A stretch of DNA of 41,375 nt from Gallionellaceae bacterium (GTDB lineage: Bacteria > Pseudomonadota > Gammaproteobacteria > Burkholderiales > Thiobacillaceae): NCBI GenBank assembly GCA_028714735.1, contig JAQTLU010000022.1, positions 1-41,375 of the forward strand. The letters run 5' to 3'. Made by a program: the position numbers and the translations under genes. The stretch's first letter is position 1, and the number at the start of each line of letters is the position of its first letter. The notes below the pieces were generated by a model. It made no database searches and was not told where the DNA came from. It saw nothing but the letters and a program-made list of their open reading frames with translations. Below, in pieces: positions 14,668 to 23,269 of this stretch.

Positions 14668-17559
14668 ATGGCTGGTGACGTGAACGTCGGCTCGGTAGAA
14701 GCGGTCCTGAAGATCAAGGACGAAGCCACCGCTCCGCTCCGGAAGGCGCAGGACGAGATCAACAAGCTGAGGACCGCGCTGGCGTCTGCCGGCACGCAGG
14801 GCAAGAAGACCGGAGACTTTCTTGATGGGCTAAATGCCCAGGTCCGGCAGTTCAGCGGCGCAAAGATCATTACCGAAGCCAAACAGGCGTCAATGGCGTT
14901 TTCTGAGCTGGCCGAAAAGGGCATTGGTCTCACTGACCGCGAAATGCGGCAGATGAACAGCACGATTGCTGAGGGCATCGCCAAGCTCAAGGCGATGGGC
15001 CAGGAAGTCCCGGCCTACATGACGCAGGCGGCCGATGCTACGCGCAAAGTGGCGGCACAGACCACGCAGACTAGCCAGCTGATGAGCGGTCTAACCAGCG
15101 TCATCATGCGCTTGGCGGGGCCGGCCGCGCTCGGTTACGCCATCAAGCAGACGATTGAATATGGGGACAAACTTGATGAGATGAGCCAGGGGACGGGCAT
15201 CGGCGTGGAACGCTTGCAGCAATTGAGCTATGCCGCGTCGCAGAACGGCTTTACCTTCGACCGATTGATTTCGGCCGTGACGATGCTTAATGACCGCATC
15301 GGAAGCGGAGACAAGGCCGCCATTGCGGCGCTCGGCAAGCTCGGCCTAGAGTTCAAGAACTTTGCCCAACTCAACCCAGATGACCAAATTCTTGCCATAG
15401 CCGACGCACTGCAGAACATGAGCAACGCGCAGGAACGCGCGGCCGTCATGTCAGACCTGTTTACGCAGCGGGCCGGAGCGCGCATGTTGCCGATGCTGCT
15501 CAATCTAAATGACGCCATCAAGCAGGCACCGGTCTTGAGTGATGAGAGCGTCAGGGCGTTGGGCAGATTAGCCGACGCCTGGGACCGCCTAAAGACCGAG
15601 ACGATGGTGGCCATCGGTGGCATGATTGGCGCGATATCCGACTTGGTGTCCGCTATTCGCGGAGCGAATGCAACAAAACTCGCGCTTGCAATAGAACAAC
15701 CCCAGGTGCGCAACACGCTGGCGTTGACCGGAGGAGTTAGCGCAACTAGTGCAGTCGGAGCGCTCGCGTGGTGGGGCGGCATGGCGGGTGCGGCCTTCGG
15801 TGGAACTCCAGTAGCGCCATCGGTGCCAGGGGGGCCGACGTTAGCTGGAACGGCAGCGGCCACGACGCCGTGGATTACAGATGTTGAGGACACGGAACGT
15901 GCGGTGCAAGATCTAAATCATGAGATTAAAGAATTGCATCGCAAAAGCACGGCGGCCGCTCCGTCGGTGAGAGCGCTCGGTTCTGGTTTTACCGGCATTG
16001 CGTCCAAGGCCACGAGTGCGTTGGATGAATTCCAGCAAGCCATCAGGTCAGCCGCGATCAACTTCAACACGCTGCCGCCGCTGTTGCAGGGCAGCGCGAT
16101 TCCGGGCCTGACGGGCGCGGCCGGGATTGGGCTGGCCGGGACGGCGCTTGGCGTCACGCTTCCGGCGCAGGGCGAAAGCCTCTGGGATCGATTGTTTGGC
16201 AACCCCGAAGAGGGCGGGCGCTCGGCAGGACAGCAGTATGTCGCGGGGATTCTCCGGGCGGTTGAAGGTGCGGTGCAGGGTGGCGGGTCACTCGCTGGGG
16301 CGGCTGGCCTCGCGGCCGTCTCGGGGGTTGGCAGCCTGTTGCAAGGCTCTGGCAGCAAGAGTCTCCAGTTTGCCGGCGGGCTGATTCAGTCGGCCCTGCT
16401 CGGCGGCACGATTGGCTATAGCTCTGGCAGCAAAACGGCGGGGGCGCTCAGTGGGGCAGCGAGCGGGGCTGCGACCGGCATGATGTTTGGGCCGTATGGG
16501 GCGGCTGTTGGGGCGGGGGTCGGCGCGCTGGCGGGCTTGGTGGGGGGTGCGATTGGCAGTCGCAAGCAGAAGCGCGCGGCCGAAACGGAAGCCGACACCA
16601 TGATCGAGCAGCTCCAGGCGGAACTCCTCCGCATGTATGGCTCGGTCGATAACATCCGCACGATGGCGGGGCGGGCTGGGCAGGAGCTGGCGAACGCCTG
16701 GGGAGATCGGAACATTGCGGGGCTCAAGAACTTCTCAGAGTTGGCCCGCAACTTCACCGACACGCTGGCCGAGCAGGAAGACTTGGAGAGCCGCATTGCG
16801 GAGTTGAAGTCCGCGCAGATCCCGACGTGGCAGGAACTCGAAAGCATTGCGTCGAAATACGGCATGGACGTGTCCGCGTTGGGCGAGAGCTTCCAACAGC
16901 TCAAGATCACCGACCAGGCGCAGGACATCCTGTCGGATTTTGCCCGGCTGACGGAGGGCGGTGCGGCGTGGCAGGACGTGCTGAACGCCACCCATGACGA
17001 GATTAACGCGCTCGTGGCGGAGTCGCTGAAGTTTGGCACCGAGGTGCCCGAGAACATGCGGCCCATGCTGGAGGCGATGGCCGAGCAGGGGCTGCTGACC
17101 GACGAAGCCGGCGAGAAGATGGGCGACCTGAGCCGGATCAACTTTGGGGAAGCCGTCAAGACGGACACCGAAGAGTTGACGCTGGCGCTGCAAGACTTGA
17201 CCGCCGAACTCGAAAAGTTGCTAACCACTATCCGCCTAACGCCGGCCTCGCTGCCCAATCCCTACGCGAATTGGGAGATTCCGACGCCGCCGCACATGGA
17301 AGTGCCGCCGGGCTACGAGCAGTATGTGGTGCATGGCGAGCCGGGCGAGGGCATGGCTACGGGCGGCATTGTCACGAAGCCCACCTATGCGCTGATTGGT
17401 GAGGCGGGGCCGGAAGCGGTCATCCCGCTCAGCCAGGGCGGGCTGGGCGGGGGACGGAACGTCACGCAGACCATCGTGATTGAACTCGACGGGCGCGTCC
17501 TTGCGCAGACCGTCGCGCGGGAACTCCCGGCACAACTGCGGGTCTACGGCATCCACTAA
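14668..17559 (+). CDS. Tail tape measure protein
   Basis: A 963-residue protein, the longest in the window, setting tail length. The first 90 residues are helical and charged (AEAVLKIKDEATAPLRKAQD-like), followed by Ala/Gln-rich helices. Residues about 585-635 are a Gly/Ala-rich hydrophobic segment (GAASGAATGMMFGPYGAAVG...LAGLVGGAIG), typical of the part that may enter the host membrane. The C-terminus carries the diagnostic ATGGIVTKPTYALIGEAGPE then AVIPLSQGG. No peptidoglycan-hydrolase domain is evident. Bases about 14830-16000 look less GC-rich than the surroundings. The stop overlaps the next ATG (TAATG). Confidence 0.92.
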   Translation: MAGDVNVGSVEAVLKIKDEATAPLRKAQDEINKLRTALASAGTQGKKTGDFLDGLNAQVRQFSGAKIITEAKQASMAFSELAEKGIGLTDREMRQMNSTIAEGIAKLKAMGQEVPAYMTQAADATRKVAAQTTQTSQLMSGLTSVIMRLAGPAALGYAIKQTIEYGDKLDEMSQGTGIGVERLQQLSYAASQNGFTFDRLISAVTMLNDRIGSGDKAAIAALGKLGLEFKNFAQLNPDDQILAIADALQNMSNAQERAAVMSDLFTQRAGARMLPMLLNLNDAIKQAPVLSDESVRALGRLADAWDRLKTETMVAIGGMIGAISDLVSAIRGANATKLALAIEQPQVRNTLALTGGVSATSAVGALAWWGGMAGAAFGGTPVAPSVPGGPTLAGTAAATTPWITDVEDTERAVQDLNHEIKELHRKSTAAAPSVRALGSGFTGIASKATSALDEFQQAIRSAAINFNTLPPLLQGSAIPGLTGAAGIGLAGTALGVTLPAQGESLWDRLFGNPEEGGRSAGQQYVAGILRAVEGAVQGGGSLAGAAGLAAVSGVGSLLQGSGSKSLQFAGGLIQSALLGGTIGYSSGSKTAGALSGAASGAATGMMFGPYGAAVGAGVGALAGLVGGAIGSRKQKRAAETEADTMIEQLQAELLRMYGSVDNIRTMAGRAGQELANAWGDRNIAGLKNFSELARNFTDTLAEQEDLESRIAELKSAQIPTWQELESIASKYGMDVSALGESFQQLKITDQAQDILSDFARLTEGGAAWQDVLNATHDEINALVAESLKFGTEVPENMRPMLEAMAEQGLLTDEAGEKMGDLSRINFGEAVKTDTEELTLALQDLTAELEKLLTTIRLTPASLPNPYANWEIPTPPHMEVPPGYEQYVVHGEPGEGMATGGIVTKPTYALIGEAGPEAVIPLSQGGLGGGRNVTQTIVIELDGRVLAQTVARELPAQLRVYGIH

Positions 17560-19256
17560 TGGCCTACAGCGTTAGCCTGGCCGGATCGACCTACGTCAAC
17601 GAGATCGAGCAGGGGGACTTCTCGATTGAGTGGACGCTGGGCCAGCGCACGACGGCGACGATTGCCTTTGTCGATCCGACCAGCGCGACGCGCCCGACGA
17701 TTGGCGAGACGGCCGTCATCAAGCATGACGCGGACACGGTGTTTGTGGGCCTCGTCGCCGAGGTGGAAGAAGAACCTCTCACGCAGCGCGACACGGGGCT
17801 GCGACGGCGCTTGAGTTGTGTCGGGTTGGAGGCGTGGTGCGACCGGCGCCTGGTCAATCAGACCTTCGCGGCTGGGCAAGACCTCGAAACCGTGCTGGGC
17901 ACGCTCGTCACCAACTACCTGAGCACCTATGGGGTGGCGCTCTCCACCGACCAACCGGCCGGGTCCACGCTCGCGGAACTGACCTATGATTACCGCCCCG
18001 TGACGGACGTGCTCAACGAACTGGCCACGGTCACGGGGGATGTGTGGTCGATCTGGACGACGGCAGGTGCGACGCCGACGCTCAAGATGGTGCCGGTGGG
18101 CACCGATGCCGCGCCGGTCAACATCACCACGACCGCCTATCACTGCGAGACGATCCGCTATCGGCTGGACCGCAACAACTACCGGAACCAGCAATACGTG
18201 CGGTTGGGCAGTGTCGGGGCCGTGTGGAAGACGGATGTCTCCACCGCCGACGGCGCGCAGCGCAACTACGTGCTGCGCTACACCCCGGTCGCAGGGGCGC
18301 CGCCGTCCGTCGTGACGGTCACCTCCACCGATCCGGTGGTCTACCCGGTGGGCGCGTATGGCGTGGACACGATGGAGTGGACCTACACCTCCACGACGGT
18401 CCAGCCCAATCTCATCCACTCCACTAGTTACGCCGTTCTGGGGGCGGGGACCAAGGTCGAGTGCAGTTACAACGCCCAGTTTCCGCTGGTCGTGTCAGCG
18501 GATTCGTCCTCCGAGATTACGACCTATGGCGTGTTTGAACATCTCGTGGAGGCGCCGGAAACCTACGATCGGGACTTGGGCGAAGCCATTGCCGAGGGAT
18601 TGATCCGGCGCTATGCGTCCTCCCCGAAGGTGGTCACGTTCGTGACGACCGAGATCGGGTTCCGGCCCGGCCAACAGATCACGATCACGCTGCCATCGCG
18701 GGATATCGACAATACGTTCCTGATTACCTCGGTGCGGTCGGTCTTGGTCGGCCCGAACACGTTGCGATCGACTGTGGAATGTGTTGAGGGCGCGGAGTCG
18801 GCGGGGACGTTCTTGGATCTGTATCGTCAGTGGTCGGGCTTGAGTGGCGGCGCGTCGGCGTCGGTGCTGGCGATGACCTCGACGGATACGACGGGGAGTG
18901 GGAGCGCACAGGCCCGCACGGTGTGGCCGTTGGGCGGCGCGAGTTTCGCGGGGTCGCGCGGGTCCACGTGGGTGGATGTGGAGAATCAGATCCCCGTCAC
19001 GATGCCTGCCGGGGTAGGCGCTGGGGTGGTCTATTGCCGCGTGCGGGCGCAGAGCACGGGGATCAGCGTGACGCCGCGGCTGATTAGCTCGTCGGGGTCT
19101 ACGGCAGGGGTCGGGGTCGCCTCCACGGCGAGCAGTTGGGTGAATCAATCGTTTGCGGTGACGTTGACGCCGGGGCAGGTGTACACGCTCCAGGTGTTGC
19201 CGGAGAGCACGGATGAGGATGTGTTTGCCTTGGGGTATCTCGATGCGGGTGCGTAG
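17559..19256 (+). CDS. Tail hub / baseplate protein (Tal-type)
   Basis: A 565-residue protein directly after the tape measure. Residues 1-420 follow siphophage hub proteins: VFVGLVAEVEEEPLTQRDTG then LRRRLSCVGLEAWCDRRLVN, ELTYDYRPVTDVLNELATVT then GDVWSIW, and GFRPGQQITITLPSRDID. The last 130 residues are a separate Ser/Gly/Thr-rich beta domain (STWVDVENQIPVTMPAGVGA; PGQVYTLQVLPEST) that could bind carbohydrate or the fibre. It should plug the tail tip and start host contact. No separate distal-tail (Dit) gene is seen before it. Its end overlaps the fibre gene by 14 bases. Confidence 0.75.
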   Translation: MAYSVSLAGSTYVNEIEQGDFSIEWTLGQRTTATIAFVDPTSATRPTIGETAVIKHDADTVFVGLVAEVEEEPLTQRDTGLRRRLSCVGLEAWCDRRLVNQTFAAGQDLETVLGTLVTNYLSTYGVALSTDQPAGSTLAELTYDYRPVTDVLNELATVTGDVWSIWTTAGATPTLKMVPVGTDAAPVNITTTAYHCETIRYRLDRNNYRNQQYVRLGSVGAVWKTDVSTADGAQRNYVLRYTPVAGAPPSVVTVTSTDPVVYPVGAYGVDTMEWTYTSTTVQPNLIHSTSYAVLGAGTKVECSYNAQFPLVVSADSSSEITTYGVFEHLVEAPETYDRDLGEAIAEGLIRRYASSPKVVTFVTTEIGFRPGQQITITLPSRDIDNTFLITSVRSVLVGPNTLRSTVECVEGAESAGTFLDLYRQWSGLSGGASASVLAMTSTDTTGSGSAQARTVWPLGGASFAGSRGSTWVDVENQIPVTMPAGVGAGVVYCRVRAQSTGISVTPRLISSSGSTAGVGVASTASSWVNQSFAVTLTPGQVYTLQVLPESTDEDVFALGYLDAGA

Positions 19257-21333
19257 CGGACTCTTGGCGTTGGCGTGCGTGCTGGGGCTGGCGACGAGCG
19301 CCGCGGCGCAGAGCATTTATGGCGCGCGGGTGATTGTCACCGGGGCTGCCGCGGGCAGTGACGCGATCTGGACGCTCGTGGCGGGCGACGCCGGCAAGCG
19401 GGTCGTGGTCAACGCCAACGGGATCGTCGAGTGGGGCGACGGCACCAATGCGGTGGACACAAATGTCTACCGCTCAGCGGCCAACACGCTCAAGACGGAT
19501 GATGCGTTCTGGTCTACGGGCTATCTGGGCGTGACCGGGACGGCGCCCTACGTGATAATGTATGAGTCAGACGCCGACGCGGATGAGAAGTACTGGCACT
19601 TCATCGCGTCGAGCGGCAACTGGTACTTGCAAGCCGCCGAGGATGACTACGGCAGCACCGATACAGTGTTTCAGGCCACGCGCACGGGCGTGGGGGTCAC
19701 GGCGTTAAATGTGGGCGCGACCACTAGCCCAGACACGCATTGGAGTTACGACCTCGGCCTGGACGCCACGCGCTGGCGCACACTCTATGCTGCCGAGCTG
19801 AATGTCTGGCAACTCACAGCCAAGACGATCACCGCCAGTATCGGCGGCGAGATTTGGACGTCAGAAACCACGAAACTGACGGCGGCGCTGGGCAGTGAGG
19901 CGGGCGACACGACCATCACCGTCAACGACAACAACCTCGGGGATGATGACGATCCGGACGAATATATCGTCCTGAAAAGCGCGACCAACATCGAGGTGAT
20001 GCTGGTCACGTCTGCTCCCGGCGGTGACGCGGGCGCCTACACCTACACCGTCACGCGCGATCTGGACACCAGCGGGCGGAACGCCTGGCCGGCGGGCACG
20101 GCGGTCATCCTCATCGGCACGACCACGCTCGGCGACGGGCTCATCACGCAGTATGCCGTGGACACGCCGCTGATCGCGGGCGAGGCCGGGCCGACGATTG
20201 TCGGGCTGGTGCGGACGGGCGCGGATTGGGATGACCTAGAGCCGCGCTGGGCGATTGGGCGGCTGACCGGGTTGTACGGCTATGCGACGGACGCCTACGG
20301 CTTCGCGGCAGGCGATCCCGATCTGGCGTGGGTCAAGGTGGACGCGGCCAACGGCGTGCGCCTCGGGCACGGGGTGACCACCAACGTGGAGATTCAGGCG
20401 GACGGGGACGCCAGCTTCAGCGGCTCTGTGACCGCCACCTCAGGCACCATCGGCGGCTTCACCATTGGGGCGACAGAGCTCTACGCGGGCACCGGGGCCA
20501 CGCGCGTCGAAATGCAGTCGAACGGCGGCTTCTGGGCGGGCGCGACAGCTGTCGGCGATGCGCCGTTTAGCGTGACCGTGGCGGGGGTGCTCAAGGCGAT
20601 CAGCGGCACCATTGGCGGCTTCACGCTCGCGGCGAACACGCTGTCCAGTGGGACCGACGCGGACTACGTCGGCATGTCCAGCGCCGGCACCAATGCGTTC
20701 TGGGCGGGCGATAGCACCTTTGCCGACGCGCCGTTCAGCGTGACGGCCGCGGGCGCGCTGACTGCCTCGGATGCGACGATCACCGGCACCTTCACCACAG
20801 ACTCGCTGACCATCGACGGCACGGACGGCATCCTGTTCGACGAGGCGGCAGGCGGTGACGACTACGCCAGCCAGGTCCGCTGGTCGGATGGGTCGTTCAT
20901 CGCGGCCCGCAACGACCTCTCTGCCCTGCACCTCCAGGGGCCGAGTACGGCGACGATCAATTTGTATGCTGCTGAGGTCGGACTCTGGGCCGTGGCCGAC
21001 CACGGTCTGTACCTGACTGAAGACGAACTGGTGCCCGAGACCAACAACGATCTCGGCCTCGGCACCAGCGATAAGAAGTGGGCGGACCTGTGGGTGTACG
21101 GCATCGCCAACATTGGCGGGGGCATTAGCGCGGCCGGGGATGCCGGGGCCACGGATGCGGCGCTGGGGGCGTGCGATGCGGGGATCTACAGCCTGGAAGT
21201 GCATTTTGGGATCGTCATTGGCGCGACCTGCGTGACCGCGCCGTCGCCGCTGGCGCAGCAGGTGACGTGGCTGTCGCAGGAATTGGCCACGCTGCGGGCC
21301 GAACTCGCCGCACTACAGATGGGAGGGCAGTAA
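19243..21333 (+). CDS. Tail fibre-like protein with Sec signal peptide
   Basis: The 696-residue product starts at the ATG at 19243, because there it begins with a textbook signal peptide: MRVRSG, a hydrophobic core LLALACVLGLATS and a cleavage site AAAQ near residue 22. The mature part is Gly/Ala/Thr/Asp-rich and beta-type, with a 54-residue repeat (SGTIGGF... twice). Near the C-terminus stands NNDLGLGTSDKKWADLWVYG, a motif common in phage fibres, and finally a coiled coil (VTWLSQELATLRAELAAL). The fibre assignment is by pattern. A signal peptide is unexpected for a virion protein assembled in the cytoplasm. The stop overlaps the next ATG (TAATG). Confidence 0.75.
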   Translation: MRVRSGLLALACVLGLATSAAAQSIYGARVIVTGAAAGSDAIWTLVAGDAGKRVVVNANGIVEWGDGTNAVDTNVYRSAANTLKTDDAFWSTGYLGVTGTAPYVIMYESDADADEKYWHFIASSGNWYLQAAEDDYGSTDTVFQATRTGVGVTALNVGATTSPDTHWSYDLGLDATRWRTLYAAELNVWQLTAKTITASIGGEIWTSETTKLTAALGSEAGDTTITVNDNNLGDDDDPDEYIVLKSATNIEVMLVTSAPGGDAGAYTYTVTRDLDTSGRNAWPAGTAVILIGTTTLGDGLITQYAVDTPLIAGEAGPTIVGLVRTGADWDDLEPRWAIGRLTGLYGYATDAYGFAAGDPDLAWVKVDAANGVRLGHGVTTNVEIQADGDASFSGSVTATSGTIGGFTIGATELYAGTGATRVEMQSNGGFWAGATAVGDAPFSVTVAGVLKAISGTIGGFTLAANTLSSGTDADYVGMSSAGTNAFWAGDSTFADAPFSVTAAGALTASDATITGTFTTDSLTIDGTDGILFDEAAGGDDYASQVRWSDGSFIAARNDLSALHLQGPSTATINLYAAEVGLWAVADHGLYLTEDELVPETNNDLGLGTSDKKWADLWVYGIANIGGGISAAGDAGATDAALGACDAGIYSLEVHFGIVIGATCVTAPSPLAQQVTWLSQELATLRAELAALQMGGQ
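20440..20766 (+). repeat. 54-55 residue tandem repeat in the fibre
   Basis: Two adjacent units begin with SGTIGGFT at 20440 and 20602 (54 and 55 codons). Each continues through a variable segment to FWAG, then DAPFSVT.AG.L. A third, shorter copy begins near 20767 (SDATITGTF). The units are coding repeats of the fibre shaft, probably trimeric beta-structure. Confidence 0.75.
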
Positions 21334-21689
21334 TGCGACTCGGACGGGGCCTGATGATAGGAGGCGTGGCGATGGCGTTGGTGCTGCTGGGCGGCACGGG
21401 AATGGGGCACGGACAGACACCGTCCGAGACGCCTCCCGCAGGCGTGGCTCCGGCCGCCGCGCCCGCGTTGACCGAACTGCAGCAGGCACAGGCGGTCATC
21501 TTCCGGCTGCAAGAAGCACTAGCCGAGCGCGAGCGCACGATTGCGGAGTTACGGCAGGCGCTGGTGGAGGCGCAGAAACAAGCCTGGGCGGCGACGACGG
21601 CGCCCGCCGGCTATCGCTTTGACTGGGCGCAAATGGCGCTCGTCCCGATCCCCCCGCCGGTCAACACGCCGGCTCCTCCCAAGAAGTGA
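21333..21689 (+). CDS. Secreted coiled-coil protein (118 aa)
   Basis: The ATG overlaps the fibre stop. MRLGRGLMIGGVAMALVLLG followed by GTGMGHGQ is a signal peptide or membrane anchor. Next come a Pro/Ala linker and a coiled coil (LQQAQAVIFRLQEALAERER, TIAELRQALVEAQKQ), ending in a Pro-rich tail. There is no lipobox Cys. The layout is reminiscent of spanin-like envelope proteins but no pair is identified. It may form part of the fibre complex or of the envelope-active set that follows. Confidence 0.65.
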   Translation: MRLGRGLMIGGVAMALVLLGGTGMGHGQTPSETPPAGVAPAAAPALTELQQAQAVIFRLQEALAERERTIAELRQALVEAQKQAWAATTAPAGYRFDWAQMALVPIPPPVNTPAPPKK

Positions 21690-21698
21690 GGCCCCTCC

Positions 21699-22052
21699 AT
21701 GTCTGAGCCGGTGCTGGTGCGCGAACTCGAGCAGATTCGCGATGCGATGCAGGCGGGGTTTCACGGCGTGCATACGCGCCTGGACACAATCAACGGCCGG
21801 CTGCGGAAAACCGAGGCGGCTGCCGAGGTGCTGAGTGATCGCAGTGAGCGCAACGAGGCGCACATTGTGGGCCTTGAGGAAAAACTGGTTGACCTGCAAA
21901 CGCGCGGCTGCGCGGCGGGGCAGTTGTTGCACGGGTTCGTGCCACCGAAGCAGGCGTGGTACAGCAAGCCGGTGACGCAGGGGGTCGCCGGCGGGGTCAG
22001 CTTTGTCGGGTTAGCCGAACTGGTCAAGGCCGTCATCGGCATCTGGAAGTGA
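21699..22052 (+). CDS. Coiled-coil protein with C-terminal membrane segment (117 aa)
   Basis: Begins MSEPVLVRELEQIRDAMQAG, has a long helical region (residues about 5-65), and ends with a hydrophobic segment VTQGVAGGVSFVGLAELVKA. The layout resembles hemolysin XhlA-type proteins, which associate with holins. The next gene has the same layout and the same first five residues. Envelope or lysis-accessory role inferred; not proven. Confidence 0.6.
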   Translation: MSEPVLVRELEQIRDAMQAGFHGVHTRLDTINGRLRKTEAAAEVLSDRSERNEAHIVGLEEKLVDLQTRGCAAGQLLHGFVPPKQAWYSKPVTQGVAGGVSFVGLAELVKAVIGIWK

Positions 22053-22061
22053 GGGCGGCGC

Positions 22062-22448
22062 ATGAGCGAGCCCGTCTGCGGCGCGTTTTGTGATGAGCGC
22101 ATGGGAGCCATGCACCGCTATTTCGAGGCACGGCTGGAGGCGCAACGGCAACTGCTTGACGAGCGGGACCGGGCGCAGCAGATGGCACTCAAACTCCAGG
22201 CGGAAGAATACGAGCGGCGGCTGGCGACGCTGAACAATGCCCACGCACGAGCCGACCATCTAGCCCAGAACATCATCGGGCGCGAGGTGTACGTGGCCGA
22301 CGCCCAGCGCAACGAAAAGGATCACGAGGGCATCCGGCACGACCTCACGGTGATCCAGACGCGGGCGCAGGTGTGGGCCGCGACGTGGGGCGTGCTGGCC
22401 ACAGTGCTGGCGCTGGCGATTAGCGTCGTGTTCCACTTTGTGAAATGA
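22062..22448 (+). CDS. Coiled-coil protein with C-terminal membrane span (128 aa)
   Basis: Begins MSEPVCGAFCDERMGAMHRY, followed by a charged coiled coil (FEARLEAQRQLLDERDRAQQ...), and ends in a clean transmembrane helix (ATWGVLATVLALAISVVFHF) with VK at the tail. C-terminally anchored, coil facing the cytoplasm. Likely related in layout to the preceding gene and to XhlA-like proteins; candidate lysis accessory. Confidence 0.65.
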   Translation: MSEPVCGAFCDERMGAMHRYFEARLEAQRQLLDERDRAQQMALKLQAEEYERRLATLNNAHARADHLAQNIIGREVYVADAQRNEKDHEGIRHDLTVIQTRAQVWAATWGVLATVLALAISVVFHFVK

Positions 22449-22459
22449 GGCGGTGACGC

Positions 22460-22789
22460 ATGGCCAATCTAGCCGCGATGCGGGCGGCGTTGTATTCCAG
22501 TGACTTGCGGGAACGGTTCGAGGCGGCGGAGATTATGACGGCGGCCGGGATCTACACGGAAGCCAGCACCATCGCCAACCACGCGCAGCGGGCGCAGTGG
22601 GCGGGCAAGGTGATGACCAATGACCGCTTCAGCCGGGCCTCCGCCGACACGCTGACGCGGGTCGCGCTGGGCGTGAATGCGGGATTCCAGGCCAACGGCA
22701 CGGGTGTGGACGATGCGGCCGTGGAGGGGTTCTGTGTGACGGCGCTGGCCAGCCCGCTGATTCTCAGTGCGCTGCTGGCGTCAGCGTAG
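22460..22789 (+). CDS. Hypothetical helical protein (109 aa)
   Basis: Not recognised. Almost all helix, Ala-rich, with LRERFEAAEIMTAAGIYTEA and ALGVNAGFQANGTGVDDAAV. No signal peptide; the C-terminal ALASPLILSALLASA is mildly hydrophobic. It sits 11 bases after the coiled-coil membrane gene and 9 before a tail-associated gene. Candidate virion or tail-assembly protein. Confidence 0.6.
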   Translation: MANLAAMRAALYSSDLRERFEAAEIMTAAGIYTEASTIANHAQRAQWAGKVMTNDRFSRASADTLTRVALGVNAGFQANGTGVDDAAVEGFCVTALASPLILSALLASA

Positions 22790-22798
22790 GAGTGTGCG

Positions 22799-23266
22799 AT
22801 GAGCTTCGTGAAGTGGTCTACGGCGTCCAGCCTCAGCACGGCCATTGCCCACAATGCCGGGAGCACGGGGAACCTGGACAGCCTGGGCGCCACAGCGGCC
22901 GTGTTTGGCGATAGCTGGCACAACGAATCCTCAGACGCCCGGTATCAATACGCGACCTGGTTCCTGCAGATGAGTCTGGCGTCCCCGTCGAGCGCGGCCC
23001 CGTATGCGCGGCTGTGGCTGCTGAAGTCGATTGACGGCACGACGAACAACTACGAAAGCGGCTCGACGGCCGGCTTGCCCCAGCGGCCAGCCGACGTGAT
23101 CTTCCCGATGCTGCTCACGAGTGGCCAGCAAGCCTGTGCGGTGGGGCCGACCATGTTCCCGTCAGGGATTGCCAAGCCCCTACTGCAGAATCAGGCGGGG
23201 TACGCGTTCAGTTCGAGCGGCACACTCGCACTGACCTTCTATGCCTACCGCGACGAGATTGTCTAG
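22799..23266 (+). CDS. Tail-associated beta protein (155 aa)
   Basis: A 155-residue protein with alternating strands (YQYATWFLQMSLASPSSAAP; RPADVIFPMLLT; QQACAVGPTMFPSG) and a C-terminal KPLLQNQAGYAFSSSGTLAL then TFYAYRDEIV. This outline, especially the LLQNxxGxAFS and final YxxE(I/V)V, matches small uncharacterised proteins found in phage tail modules. Function unknown; virion location likely. Confidence 0.65.
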   Translation: MSFVKWSTASSLSTAIAHNAGSTGNLDSLGATAAVFGDSWHNESSDARYQYATWFLQMSLASPSSAAPYARLWLLKSIDGTTNNYESGSTAGLPQRPADVIFPMLLTSGQQACAVGPTMFPSGIAKPLLQNQAGYAFSSSGTLALTFYAYRDEIV

Positions 23267-23269
23267 CTG

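Noticed and set aside
21333-22448. i-spanin/o-spanin pair
   Set aside because: The coiled-coil and membrane layout is suggestive, but there is no lipobox Cys and no nested or overlapping o-spanin frame.
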